In this document: one piece after another, positions 25,395 to 34,067 of the stretch
Layout of the letters: each line of letters starts with the position of its first letter
How positions within the stretch are numbered: position 1 is the first letter of the stretch
DNA from: Azospirillum sp. TSH100
GTDB taxonomy: Bacteria; Pseudomonadota; Alphaproteobacteria; Azospirillales; Azospirillaceae
Assembly (NCBI RefSeq): GCF_004923295.1
Contig: NZ_CP039635.1
Span: 144,501 to 208,500, forward strand
DNA length: 64,000 nt
Direction: 5' to 3'
Position numbers and translations under genes: made by a program
Notes under the pieces: generated by a model
Told to the model about the DNA's origin: nothing
What the model saw: only the letters and a program-made list of their open reading frames with translations
The model's database searches: none

Positions 25395-27569
25395 ATGGCA
25401 CTGACGGAGCAGAATAGCGGCGGAGGCGGGGGCGGCGGTCCCGGCAACATGGCCGCCTTCGGCGAGATGTGGACGGTCGCCAAGTCGTCGCTGAAGCGCG
25501 GCGACGTGGCGATGGCGATCGGCATCCTGATCGTCGTCGTCGGCCTGATCATGCCGCTGCCCAGCGTCATGCTCGATATGATGCTGGGGCTGAACATCAC
25601 CGTCTCCATCCTGATCCTGATGGTGGTGCTGTTCATCGAGAAGCCGCTTCAGCTGTCCTCATATCCGACGATCCTGCTGATCACCACGCTGCTGCGCCTG
25701 TCGCTGAACATGGCCTCCACGCGCCTGATCCTGACGCAGGGGCATGAGGGAACGTCGGCCGCCGGCCATGTGATCGAGGCCTTCGCCAGTCTCGTCATGG
25801 GCGGCGATTTCGTCATCGGCGTGATCATCTACGCCATCCTGACGATCGTGAACTTCAAGGTCATCACCGCCGGTTCGGGCCGCATCGCCGAAGTGGCGGC
25901 GCGCTTCACCCTGGACGCCATGCCCGGCAAGCAGATGGCCATCGACGCCGACCTGTCGGCCGGCATGATCGACGAAGGCACGGCGCGGGCACGGCGCAAG
26001 GAGCTGGAAGACGAGAGCGCCTTCTTCGGCTCGATGGACGGTGCATCGAAGTTCGTGAAGGGCGACGCTGTCGCCGGCCTGATGATCATGTTCATCAACA
26101 TCATCGGCGGCGTGACCATCGCGGTTCTCCGCCACGACATGCCGGTGATGACGGCGCTGGACACCTTCACCAAGCTGACCATCGGTGACGGCCTCGTCTC
26201 CCAGATCCCGGCGTTGGTGATTTCGATCTCCGCCGGCTTCCTGGTGTCGAAAGCCGGCATGGGCGGCTCCACCGACAAGGCGGTGGTGGGGCAGCTGACC
26301 GGCCACAGCCAGGCGCTGGCCCTGTCGGCCGGCGCCATCGGCGTTCTGGCCCTGCTGCCGGGCATGCCGATTCTGACGCTGGCTCCGGTCATCGGCGCCG
26401 TGGGGTTCGCCGCCTGGTACATGCCGCGCCTGCGCGCCAAGAAGGAGGCGGAAGAGGCCGCGGCGGCAGAGGAAGCGGCGGCAGCCGGCGGCGCACCGGG
26501 CGGCATGCCGGGTGCCGGGCCCGCGCCGGACGAGCCGATCGCCACCGCGCTGGCCATCGACCTGATCCGGCTGGAGCTGGGCTATGGCCTGCTGTCACTG
26601 ATCAACCAGCCCCAGGCGGGCAGCCACCGGCTGACCGACCAGATCAAGGGCCTGCGCCGGCAGATCGCCGGCGAGGTCGGCTTCGTCATGCCGGCGGTGC
26701 GCATCCAGGACAACCTTCAGCTTCCGCCCAACACCTACATCATCCGCGTCAAGGAGATCGAGGCCGGACGCGGCGACATCCGGCCGAACATGCTGCTGGT
26801 GATGGACCCGCGCGGCGACGCCATGAGCCTGCCCGGCGAACAGACGGTGGAGCCGACCTTTGGCCTGCCCGCCATCTGGATAGAGCCGGGATACCGCGAG
26901 GAGGCTCTGTTCAAAGGCTACACCGTGGTCGATCCGTCGACCGTGGTGACCACCCACCTGACCGAGCTGATCAAGGACAACATGCCGGAGCTGCTGTCCT
27001 TCACCGAGACGCAGAAGCTGTTGGACGAAACCGACAAGGAACATCAGAAGCTGATCGCCGATGTGGTGCCTGGACAGATCACTGTGGGCGGATTGCAACG
27101 GGTGTTGCAGAATCTCCTTGCCGAACGGGTCTCTATCCGGGATCTTCCCACGATATTGGAAGGGGTATCCGAAGCGACCAGCCAGACCCGCAGCATCACC
27201 CAGATCACCGAGCATGTGCGTTCCCGCCTTGCCCGGCAGATCTGCGACGCGAACACGAACGAGATGGGCTTCATCCCGCTCGTCACCCTGTCGCCCGAAT
27301 GGGAGCAGGGCTTCGCGGAATCGCTGGTGGGCGACGGCGACGACCGGCAGCTGACGATGGCCCCGTCCCGCCTGCAGCAGTTCATCACCTCCGTCCGTCA
27401 AACCTTCGAGCGACATGCCATGATGGGCGAGAGCCCCGTTCTGTTGACCAGTCCGCTGATCCGTCCGTTCGTCCGCTCGATTGTCGAGCGGTTCCGGCCG
27501 GCGACCGTGGTCATGTCCCAGAACGAGATCCACCCGAAGGCACGCATCAAGACCCTGGGGCAGATCTGA
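25395..27569 (+). CDS. flhA: Flagellar type III export gate protein FlhA
   Basis: 724 residues. The N-terminal half has about eight membrane helices (IGILIVVVGLIMPLPSVMLD first) and the conserved FHIPEP-like loop region (ARFTLDAMPGKQMAIDADLS, DGASKFVKGDAVAGLMI). An Ala/Glu-rich linker near 335-375 leads to the cytoplasmic nonameric ring domain (LELGYGLLSLI, VGFVMPAVRIQDNL). It forms the export gate with FlhB and recruits chaperone-substrate complexes. The Shine-Dalgarno GGCGGGAG precedes ATG 25395. Full length for the family. Confidence 0.96.
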   Translation: MALTEQNSGGGGGGGPGNMAAFGEMWTVAKSSLKRGDVAMAIGILIVVVGLIMPLPSVMLDMMLGLNITVSILILMVVLFIEKPLQLSSYPTILLITTLLRLSLNMASTRLILTQGHEGTSAAGHVIEAFASLVMGGDFVIGVIIYAILTIVNFKVITAGSGRIAEVAARFTLDAMPGKQMAIDADLSAGMIDEGTARARRKELEDESAFFGSMDGASKFVKGDAVAGLMIMFINIIGGVTIAVLRHDMPVMTALDTFTKLTIGDGLVSQIPALVISISAGFLVSKAGMGGSTDKAVVGQLTGHSQALALSAGAIGVLALLPGMPILTLAPVIGAVGFAAWYMPRLRAKKEAEEAAAAEEAAAAGGAPGGMPGAGPAPDEPIATALAIDLIRLELGYGLLSLINQPQAGSHRLTDQIKGLRRQIAGEVGFVMPAVRIQDNLQLPPNTYIIRVKEIEAGRGDIRPNMLLVMDPRGDAMSLPGEQTVEPTFGLPAIWIEPGYREEALFKGYTVVDPSTVVTTHLTELIKDNMPELLSFTETQKLLDETDKEHQKLIADVVPGQITVGGLQRVLQNLLAERVSIRDLPTILEGVSEATSQTRSITQITEHVRSRLARQICDANTNEMGFIPLVTLSPEWEQGFAESLVGDGDDRQLTMAPSRLQQFITSVRQTFERHAMMGESPVLLTSPLIRPFVRSIVERFRPATVVMSQNEIHPKARIKTLGQI

Positions 27570-27615
27570 TGGTGCGTGCCGTTCCCATCCCCTTAGCTGA
27601 CGGAAGGCGCTGCCG

Positions 27616-28908
27616 ATGCGGCTGAAGTCCTTCCACGCCAAGACCATGTCCGACGCCATGCGGATGGTGCGCCAGTCGCTGGGCGACGACGCCATCATCG
27701 TCGCCACGCGCGAGGAGGAAGGCGGCGGCGTGCGTGTCACGGCGGCGGTGGAAGAGGACGACCTACCGCCGGCGCCGTCCTCCGGCGGTTCGCGGGGCGG
27801 CCGGGGCAAGGCGCCGGTCAAGCCGATCGAACCCGAAATCGACGTCGGCGAGATGGTGGCCGACGCCCTGCAACGCCACGGCGTGCCGGCGGCGCTTGCC
27901 GAACAGCTGATCGATGCGGCATCGGGGCTGGACACCGAGGATCCGCGGCTGGCTCTGGGCTCGGCGCTCGATTCCTTCTTCACCTTCAACCCGCTGCCCG
28001 ATGGCCGCGCGCCGGTGAAGCCGCTGGCGCTGGTCGGCCCGCCGGGTTCGGGCAAGACCCTGGTGGCGGCCAAGCTGGCAGCGCGGGCCGTCTTCAGGAA
28101 ATGCTCGGTCGGCGTCATCACCACCGACACGGTGCGGGCGGGCGGCGTCGATCAGCTGGCCGCCTTCACCCGGCTGATGAAGCTGAAGCTGGCGACGGTC
28201 GAAGACCCTGATGCGCTGGCCGGCGCGTTCGAGGTGCATCGCCGCACCGATCTCGTTCTGGTCGACACCGCCGGACGCAATCCGTTCGACGCAGACGACA
28301 TGCAGGATCTGCGTGCAATGCTGTCCGCAGGCGAGGTGGAGCCGGTGCTGGTGCTGCCCGCCGGGCTCGACGCGCTGGAAGCCGCCGACATGGCGATGGC
28401 CTTCAAGGCGGTGGGCGTCCGGCGCATGCTGGTGACCCGGCTGGACATGGTCCGCCGGCTGGGCAGCGTGCTGGCGATCGCCGCGCGGGCCCGGCTGTCC
28501 TTCTGCGACGCCAGCATCTCCTCCAAGGTGGCCGAGGGGTTGACCGCCCTGAACCCGCTGGCGCTTGCCCGTATGATGATCCCGGCCGAGGAGAAGGCTC
28601 CCGCCGCCAAGGAATCGGCGCCGCGCCGCACCGCCCGCACTGCGGACTGGGACGAGGATGACGACGGCGACGACCACGGGGACGACAGGGGCCAGCCGGA
28701 TCGCGAGCCGAGCCATCCCCCCGAGCGCAAGCCGAACTTCGGACGGGGCTATGAGCCCGAGGACGAGGATCCGGAGATCGAGCCGGCACCGCCCCCACCA
28801 CCACCGCGCAGGGCCGCCGCGGCCGCCAAGCCGACCAAACCCGCGACCGCAAAACCCGCAACCAAGGCCAAAGCCGCCAGTTCCCCCTCGTCGAGGACCC
28901 TGCCATGA
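27616..28908 (+). CDS. flhF: SRP-type GTPase FlhF with long acidic/proline-rich tail
   Basis: 430 residues. A short N-terminal B segment (MRLKSFHAKTMSDAMRMVRQ, DAIIVATREEEGG) and helical N domain precede the GTPase: G1 GPPGSGKTLVAAKLA, G2 TTDTVRAGG, G3 DTAGRNP and G4 TRLDMVRRLG. After about residue 325 comes an unusual tail of about 105 residues, rich first in Asp/Glu, then Pro, then Lys/Ala. FlhF sets flagellar position and number with FlhG. The last bases overlap the flhG start (ATGA). Confidence 0.93.
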   Translation: MRLKSFHAKTMSDAMRMVRQSLGDDAIIVATREEEGGGVRVTAAVEEDDLPPAPSSGGSRGGRGKAPVKPIEPEIDVGEMVADALQRHGVPAALAEQLIDAASGLDTEDPRLALGSALDSFFTFNPLPDGRAPVKPLALVGPPGSGKTLVAAKLAARAVFRKCSVGVITTDTVRAGGVDQLAAFTRLMKLKLATVEDPDALAGAFEVHRRTDLVLVDTAGRNPFDADDMQDLRAMLSAGEVEPVLVLPAGLDALEAADMAMAFKAVGVRRMLVTRLDMVRRLGSVLAIAARARLSFCDASISSKVAEGLTALNPLALARMMIPAEEKAPAAKESAPRRTARTADWDEDDDGDDHGDDRGQPDREPSHPPERKPNFGRGYEPEDEDPEIEPAPPPPPPRRAAAAAKPTKPATAKPATKAKAASSPSSRTLP

Positions 28909-29702
28909 CCGATCCGGTGTTCCCGGCCGCCCTCAAGAACGTTCGCCCGCTGCGCGGCGCCAACGTCATCGCCGTGGCCAGCGGGAAGGGCGGCGTCGGC
29001 AAGACGTGGTTCTCCATCACGCTGAGCCACGCCTTGACCAAGGCGGGCATGAACACGCTGCTGTTCGACGGCGATCTCGGGCTCGCCAATGTCGACATCC
29101 AGCTCGGCTTCTCGCCCAAGAACGACCTGGGCGCCGTCATCAACGGCGAGGTGACGCTGGCCAAGGCGGCACAGCGCTTCCCCGACACCGGCTTCGACAT
29201 CATCGCCGGCCGTTCGGGCTCGGGCACGCTGGCGCAGCTGCCGAGCCAGCGCCTGTCCGGCCTGCGCAACGATCTGCTGGAACTGGCGAAGAGCTATGAC
29301 CGGGTGGTGATGGACATGGGCGCCGGCGTCGACCGCACGGTGCGCACCCTGTCCGGCCCAGCCGGCACCACGCTGGTGGTGACGACGGACGAGCCGACCT
29401 CGCTGACCGACGCCTATGCCTTCATCAAGCTGACGCACGCCACCAATCCGTCGGCCGACCTGAGGATCGTGGTGAACATGGCGCAGAGCGTGAAGGACGG
29501 CGAACGGACCTACGGCACCATCCTGAAGGCCTGCCAGAACTTCCTGAAATACAAGCCGGCGCTGGCGGGCATCATCCGCCGCGACCTGAAGGTGCGCGAC
29601 GCCATCCGCAACCAGACCCCGCTGCTGACCCGTTCGCCCGCCAGCGACGCGGCCCGTGACGTCGAGGCGATCGTGCAGCGGCTGCTGGCCAGCGCCAAGT
29701 AA
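28905..29702 (+). CDS. flhG: MinD-like ATPase FlhG/FleN
   Basis: 265 residues with a deviant Walker A (ASGKGGVGKTWFSITLS), FDGDLGLANVDIQLG, and VVMDMGAGVDRTV. Such proteins restrain flagellar number by acting on FlhF and on flagellar transcription. The N-terminal DQAxxLR activator motif known from other FlhG proteins is not evident; the protein starts MTDPVFPAALKNVRPLRG. Translation is coupled to flhF by overlap. Confidence 0.93.
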   Translation: MTDPVFPAALKNVRPLRGANVIAVASGKGGVGKTWFSITLSHALTKAGMNTLLFDGDLGLANVDIQLGFSPKNDLGAVINGEVTLAKAAQRFPDTGFDIIAGRSGSGTLAQLPSQRLSGLRNDLLELAKSYDRVVMDMGAGVDRTVRTLSGPAGTTLVVTTDEPTSLTDAYAFIKLTHATNPSADLRIVVNMAQSVKDGERTYGTILKACQNFLKYKPALAGIIRRDLKVRDAIRNQTPLLTRSPASDAARDVEAIVQRLLASAK

Positions 29703-29721
29703 CGGGCGGGGATGGGCAGGC

Positions 29722-31587
29722 ATGGGCGGGGCCATCCCACCATCGGTCACGCCGGCCGCCGCAACCGCCGCGGCAGCCCCCGCCACGCCTGCACCCGTCA
29801 CGGCCGAGGCCACGGTCGTCCAGCTTCCCGAACGGCTGCCGGAGGTGACCCGCCCGGTGGTGCTGACAGGGACCGTCGCCGGCCAGACGCCGGAGGGGCT
29901 GACAAGGGTGCGCACCGCGGCGGGCGAACTGCTGCTCGACAGCACGGCTGATCTGCCTGCCGACAAGCCGGTCACCGTGCAGATCACGCCGGGAAGCCAA
30001 GCTTCGGCCAGTCCCCCTACCACCGCGCTTCCTGGCAAGCCGACGGCGCTGATCCTGCTGCAATCCCCGGGCAGTCCGGCCACGCCATCCACCGGCTCCA
30101 CCACGCAGACCACGCCTGCGGGCAGCGGTGCCACGCCCGCCGTCCTGCTGCCCACCCCCACACCAGCCGCGACGCCAACCAACCTGCCGCCGCTGCTGCC
30201 GGGCACCGTGGTGCCGGCACTGGTGCTCGCCGGCGGGTCCGGCGCCAAGCTGCCGACATCCGCCGCCCCCCTTTCGCAGAGTGCGCCTGCGGCACCCGCC
30301 ACAGGCACACCGGACGGAACAGCAAGGCCGGGGTCTTCCACCACCGGGTCACCGACAACGCCGACCGGCGGTTCGCCGACGCCCACCCCGACCATGGGTG
30401 GCGGCAGCGCTACTTTCGGCACGCCGGTGCAACTGGGCGGCGACGCGGCCCATCCCGGCGCAGAGACGCCGACGGGTCCCGGTTCAGCGGCCCCCGCACC
30501 AGCGGATGAGACCGCCGGCAATCCCGAGCCGCCCGAACTGCCGCGCGGCGCCACAGTCGCCCTGAAGATCCTGACCGTCACCCCGCCACCGCAGCAGCCA
30601 CGCCCACCCGGCGACCCCGGGACCGGCGGGCGCAACGGTCAGGCGGGGAACCAGCAGAGCCAACCACAGTCCGGCGGGCAGCCCGGCGGACAACCCGCCA
30701 CCCTGCCCGACGAGGCGGCGGTGCCGCCCGACACCCCCGTCCTGCGCGGCACGGTGGCCGGCAGCACGCCGCAGGGGCAGCCGATCCTGGCGACCAAACA
30801 GGGCATGCTGGCGCTTAATGTCCCCGCAAGCCTGCCGCAGGGGGCAAAAGTGACGGCGGCGCTGGCCGACCTCGCCCGCGCCACCCAGGCGGCGGCCCCC
30901 ACCCTGCCCGGGCCGCCGGGTCCGCTGGACGGACGCGACTGGCCGGCGATGCGGCAACTGATGGCAACGCTGGCAGTGGCCGATCCGGCGCTCGCCAAAT
31001 CGATGCTGGCGACGATGCCGCAGCCGAACCGCAAACTGACTGCGGCGCTGGGCTTCTTCCTGTCGGCGATGCGTGGGGGCGACGCCCAGGGCTGGCTGGG
31101 CGACGATACGGCCTCCGCCCTCGACAAGGCCGGGCGCCGCGATCTGCTGGAGCGTCTGGAAAAGGACTTCGACGGCCTGCGCCGCGAGGCGGCCGAGCCG
31201 CTGCCCGGCGACTGGCGCAGCTACACCATCCCGCTGATGGACGCCAATGGGCCGAAGCCGATCAAGCTGCACGTCCATCCGCTGAAGGAGGACGAGGAGA
31301 ATGGCGGCAAGGAGCGGTCAAAGCCCGGCAGCCGCTTCGTCATCGACCTCGACCTCAGCCGCTTCGGGCCGATGCAATTGGACGGTCTGGTGCGGCCCAA
31401 CCATTTCGACCTGATCCTGCGCAGCCACGCCGCCCTGCCGCCGGACCTGCGGGTGGAACTGATCCAGGTCTTCGCCGACAGCGTCCGCGCCGTCGGCTAC
31501 ACCGGCGGCCTGTCCTTCCAGTCGGGCGCCCGCAGCTGGGTGAAGCTGACCCGAGCCGGTCAGGCCGGGCTGGGGATGTCGGCATGA
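29722..31587 (+). CDS. FliK-like proline/threonine-rich flagellar protein
   Basis: About 621 residues. The first roughly 340 residues are extremely rich in Pro, Ala, Thr and Gly and low in aromatic residues, like the unfolded ruler region of FliK. The C-terminal 100 residues are folded and resemble the hook-length control domain (VIDLDLSRFGPMQLDGLVR, HFDLILRSHAALPPDLR). ATG 29722 is chosen, 20 bases after flhG; an upstream extension would run into flhG. FliK-like function is inferred from composition and operon position; no direct homology is certain. Confidence 0.6.
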   Translation: MGGAIPPSVTPAAATAAAAPATPAPVTAEATVVQLPERLPEVTRPVVLTGTVAGQTPEGLTRVRTAAGELLLDSTADLPADKPVTVQITPGSQASASPPTTALPGKPTALILLQSPGSPATPSTGSTTQTTPAGSGATPAVLLPTPTPAATPTNLPPLLPGTVVPALVLAGGSGAKLPTSAAPLSQSAPAAPATGTPDGTARPGSSTTGSPTTPTGGSPTPTPTMGGGSATFGTPVQLGGDAAHPGAETPTGPGSAAPAPADETAGNPEPPELPRGATVALKILTVTPPPQQPRPPGDPGTGGRNGQAGNQQSQPQSGGQPGGQPATLPDEAAVPPDTPVLRGTVAGSTPQGQPILATKQGMLALNVPASLPQGAKVTAALADLARATQAAAPTLPGPPGPLDGRDWPAMRQLMATLAVADPALAKSMLATMPQPNRKLTAALGFFLSAMRGGDAQGWLGDDTASALDKAGRRDLLERLEKDFDGLRREAAEPLPGDWRSYTIPLMDANGPKPIKLHVHPLKEDEENGGKERSKPGSRFVIDLDLSRFGPMQLDGLVRPNHFDLILRSHAALPPDLRVELIQVFADSVRAVGYTGGLSFQSGARSWVKLTRAGQAGLGMSA

Positions 31588-31955
31588 GGCGGGAGCGGCT
31601 GTCCACCCGCCCCTCCCCCGATGCCCGCCATGATTTCCTGGTGGAGTTGAACGGACAGCCGCTGCCGGGGGTAAGGCTGACCTTGCGGCTGGTGCCCGAC
31701 CTGCTGGTGCCCGAGCCGGCGTCGGTCGTGGCCTATCTGGCGGAGTTCGCCGGCTTTGGTGGCACCGGCGGCTCTGCCGGTGGGCTGGAGGCGCTGGCCG
31801 TCGCCATCCTCGACGACCTCAACAACGAGTTGGTCCCGCGCTGGGTCGAGGTGGCGGTGGAGAGCGACGTACCCCTGCCCCACCGCGTGGTGATCGAGGA
31901 CCGGCAGCCAACCTGGGACAATCCACGGCTGCTGGGGCGTCTGCGGCTGCTCTGA
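31584..31955 (+). CDS. Small flagellar-operon protein resembling a degenerate QueF (T-fold)
   Basis: 123 residues, coupled to the FliK-like gene by ATGA overlap. Not a recognised flagellar family. By eye it lines up with QueF (7-cyano-7-deazaguanine reductase): NGQP against TGQPD, RLVPD then PASVVAYLAEF, and AILDDLNNELVPRWVEV against the QueF DL-x-PR-EV segment. The QueF catalytic Cys four residues before GQP is Val here, the following Asp is Leu, and the His-Glu pair is absent. If homologous it is a non-catalytic T-fold protein. The alignment is by memory. Confidence 0.55.
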   Translation: MRRERLSTRPSPDARHDFLVELNGQPLPGVRLTLRLVPDLLVPEPASVVAYLAEFAGFGGTGGSAGGLEALAVAILDDLNNELVPRWVEVAVESDVPLPHRVVIEDRQPTWDNPRLLGRLRLL

Positions 31956-31961
31956 CAAGGG

Positions 31962-32411
31962 TCAGTCGTCCTCGTAGAGACCCTGCTCCGCCGTCCGGTG
32001 GCAGGCCTCGCAGTTGCTCTTGGCGCCGACCGTCCTGCGACTCCAGATCGAGGGGGCGAAGTCATGCTTGCGCAGCCACCAGCGCTGTTCGGTGATGCGG
32101 ATCAGACGGCCGTCACCACTTCCGGCGCTCTGCGTCAGATAGCTGCGGATGGCCGCGGCGGTGTCGGCGGGCAGGCTGGCATTCTCGCCGAAATGGTCCT
32201 GAAGCCCGTCCATGATGCGGCTCCAGGACGCCGCCGGCAGCAGGCCCGGCTGAAAGGCCATGTGACACTCGCCGCATTCCTTCTGCGTGGCGGCGTGGGT
32301 AACGGGACGCACCCGCTCGAACTCGCTGGCGATTGCCGTTCCGGCGCTCAGGGCCAGCAGGACGAAGGCTGCAGCGCCGGTCAGCGCGCGGAAATTCGGA
32401 TTGGATGTCAT
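31962..32411 (-). CDS. Diheme cytochrome c (DHC-like)
   Basis: 149 residues. A signal peptide of about 29 residues (LTGAAAFVLLALSAGTAIA) targets it to the periplasm. Two CxxCH heme sites are visible: CGECH at 46-50 and CEACH at 134-138. Such diheme proteins donate electrons to the SHP cytochrome in Rhodobacter sphaeroides and Shewanella. It is last in the b561-SHP-DHC operon, 10 bases after the SHP stop. The start ATG at 32411 fits the signal peptide. Convergent with the flagellar operon, with only six bases between stops. Confidence 0.88.
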   Translation of the reverse strand: MTSNPNFRALTGAAAFVLLALSAGTAIASEFERVRPVTHAATQKECGECHMAFQPGLLPAASWSRIMDGLQDHFGENASLPADTAAAIRSYLTQSAGSGDGRLIRITEQRWWLRKHDFAPSIWSRRTVGAKSNCEACHRTAEQGLYEDD

Positions 32412-32421
32412 CGGCTGCTCG

Positions 32422-32844
32422 CTATTGGTTCGACAGGAAGGTGATGAAATCGCCCTTCTCCCGCGCAGTGCAGGCGCGGCCGAGCACGTTGACGCAGTCG
32501 CGCTCGAACCGCTTTTCGACCTCGGCGGGATCGGTGAAGCGCTTGGGGTTGGCGGACACCGCCATCGGCAGGATGTCGCGGCCAGTCTTGTAATGGCGGC
32601 CGGTCCCGGCCGGATCGCGGGTGTGGCAGCTGGCACAGGCGGGCGTGTCGGCCACCTTGCCTCCAGCATGCGGCCCGAGATAGAGCGCACGTCCGCGGTC
32701 CACCGAGAAGCCGGTGAAGTCGGGCGATTTCGCCTGGGCGGCATAGCCATCGAGGATGCGCGCACGTTCCTGATCGCCGGACTCCGCCAGCGCGACGCCG
32801 GTGCCGAACGCCACCGCGGCGGCGAGAAGAAGGACCGTTTTCAT
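32422..32844 (-). CDS. SHP-like monoheme cytochrome c (DUF1924)
   Basis: 140 residues with a signal peptide (VLLLAAAVAFGTGVALA). One heme site, CASCH at 70-74. The region SANPKRFTD supplies the Asn that acts as a detachable axial ligand in sphaeroides heme protein. DCVNVLGRAC is the conserved cysteine pair of the family. SHP binds oxygen and small ligands such as NO; its physiological role is unsettled. The ATG overlaps the cytochrome b561 stop as ATGA. Confidence 0.88.
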   Translation of the reverse strand: MKTVLLLAAAVAFGTGVALAESGDQERARILDGYAAQAKSPDFTGFSVDRGRALYLGPHAGGKVADTPACASCHTRDPAGTGRHYKTGRDILPMAVSANPKRFTDPAEVEKRFERDCVNVLGRACTAREKGDFITFLSNQ

Positions 32845-33377
32845 GGGATCACCCGGTTGGTCGGGGTTGAGCGCCACGCCGTCAGGCGCAACGCAAGGCC
32901 GGGCGGCAACCGCTTCAGGCCATGCAGCGCGAACACCAGGGCGATGTGCGCCAGGATCAGCGGGAGGGAGGCCTCGCCGATCTCCTTGTGCAGATGCTCG
33001 ACCGTGACGAGAAAATCGGCGACGGCACCGGTCGCCGCCGCCAGCCCGACACCGCTCAGAAGGACAGCGGCCATCCAGGCGGTCAGCGGGCTGCGTTCCG
33101 CCCGGGCCTTGGCGTCACCGGCGAACAGCCGCCGGAGCCATCCCGCCACCGCTCCGGCGGAGGGGCGCGGCAGTCGCAACGGGCTTCCCGCCGGAGCCAG
33201 CAGGCCGGCCCCCACGCGCAGAAGGATGGCGGCGAGGGCGGCATAGCCGGAGAAGACATGCATGCCGTAGGTGTCCTCGTCGCCGGTCAGATAGGCGACG
33301 ATGAAGGCGCCCGAGACCGTGGCGTGGAAGGCCAGCAGCGCGGTCATCTCGGCGGCACTTGGCTTGCGGGCGGACAT
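32841..33377 (-). CDS. Cytochrome b561-type membrane protein
   Basis: 178 residues with four membrane helices. The likely heme-ligating histidines lie in LLAFHATVSGAFIVAYLTG, YGMHVFSGYAALAAILLRVG, VEHLHKEIGEASLPL and LILAHIALVFALHG. It probably carries electrons between the quinone pool and the periplasmic DHC/SHP pair encoded downstream. A Shine-Dalgarno GGAGA precedes the ATG. This three-gene set is known in SHP loci. Confidence 0.88.
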   Translation of the reverse strand: MSARKPSAAEMTALLAFHATVSGAFIVAYLTGDEDTYGMHVFSGYAALAAILLRVGAGLLAPAGSPLRLPRPSAGAVAGWLRRLFAGDAKARAERSPLTAWMAAVLLSGVGLAAATGAVADFLVTVEHLHKEIGEASLPLILAHIALVFALHGLKRLPPGLALRLTAWRSTPTNRVIP

Positions 33378-33401
33378 GGTGGTCTCCGTTTTCCGATGAG
33401 G

Positions 33402-33533
33402 TCAGTCGTCGTTGCCGGTGGTCAGCAGCGCGACGATGCCCGCGGTGCCGTCCGCCCTGGCCTGATAGGCGGCGGCGAGAGCGCCGACGACCAGGGCGGC
33501 GAGCAGGGTATGGAGGATCATCCTCTTCAGCAT
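33402..33533 (-). CDS. 43-residue secreted or membrane peptide
   Basis: Short open frame starting ATG 33533, with a hydrophobic N-terminal helix (ILHTLLAALVVGALAAAYQA) and an ADG cleavage-like site, then a 15-residue tail rich in Thr and Gly. It lies between the cytochrome b561 gene and an OB-fold-like gene on the same strand with short gaps, so it is probably co-transcribed. No family recognised. It may be a signal-peptide-bearing periplasmic peptide or a single-pass helix. Confidence 0.5.
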   Translation of the reverse strand: MLKRMILHTLLAALVVGALAAAYQARADGTAGIVALLTTGNDD

Positions 33534-33546
33534 GGCGGGGCTCCGC

Positions 33547-33990
33547 TCAGTCGTCGTCGCGGTCGCCGTGACGGCCCTTCTCGTGGCCGTTCTCACGACC
33601 GTGGCGGCCTTCCTGCATCCGCATGGCGTCGCGGCCGAAGGCGGCGCCGTCCTGGCGGATGATCTGGCCAGCCTGGATCGCCCCCTGGCGGACCCCGCCG
33701 ACCACAGTGATCTGGTCGCCGGACTGGATGCCGTCGGGAAGGAACCCACGGCTGGCGACGTCGATGCGGTCACGGCCGTCGGTCAGAACGAACCAATTCG
33801 CCGCCACCTTCTCCACGGTGCCGCTCACAGTGCCGCCGCCAGCCTTCATCACCTCGGCGATGGACTGCGGGCTGGTCGGCTGGAGGGCCGCGGCGCGATG
33901 GTGGTCGCCGGCCAGGGCGCTGCCGGTCGCGAGCGTGGCGGCGAGCAGGGTGGCGGCAACGAGAGTGGGAAGGGTAACGGCTTTCAACAC
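33547..33990 (-). CDS. Periplasmic OB-fold-like protein, first gene of SHP operon
   Basis: 147 residues from a GTG at 33990 preceded by AGGTGA. A signal peptide is clear (LPTLVAATLLAATLATGSALAG). The middle, about 45-110, has the alternating pattern of a small beta-barrel (GTVSGTVEKVAANWFVLTDG, GDQITVVGGV) like bacterial OB-fold or DUF5666-type proteins. The tail is rich in His, Arg and Asp (GRHGRENGHEKGRHGDRDDD), possibly metal binding. Likely the first gene of the left-reading operon. Confidence 0.65.
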   Translation of the reverse strand: MLKAVTLPTLVAATLLAATLATGSALAGDHHRAAALQPTSPQSIAEVMKAGGGTVSGTVEKVAANWFVLTDGRDRIDVASRGFLPDGIQSGDQITVVGGVRQGAIQAGQIIRQDGAAFGRDAMRMQEGRHGRENGHEKGRHGDRDDD

Positions 33991-34067
33991 GGCATCACCT
34001 GTGGTGTGGAGGGAGCGCCGAAGCGCCCGATGGACCACACTCTGCCCCACCCGCCCTGAGCCGAGCC

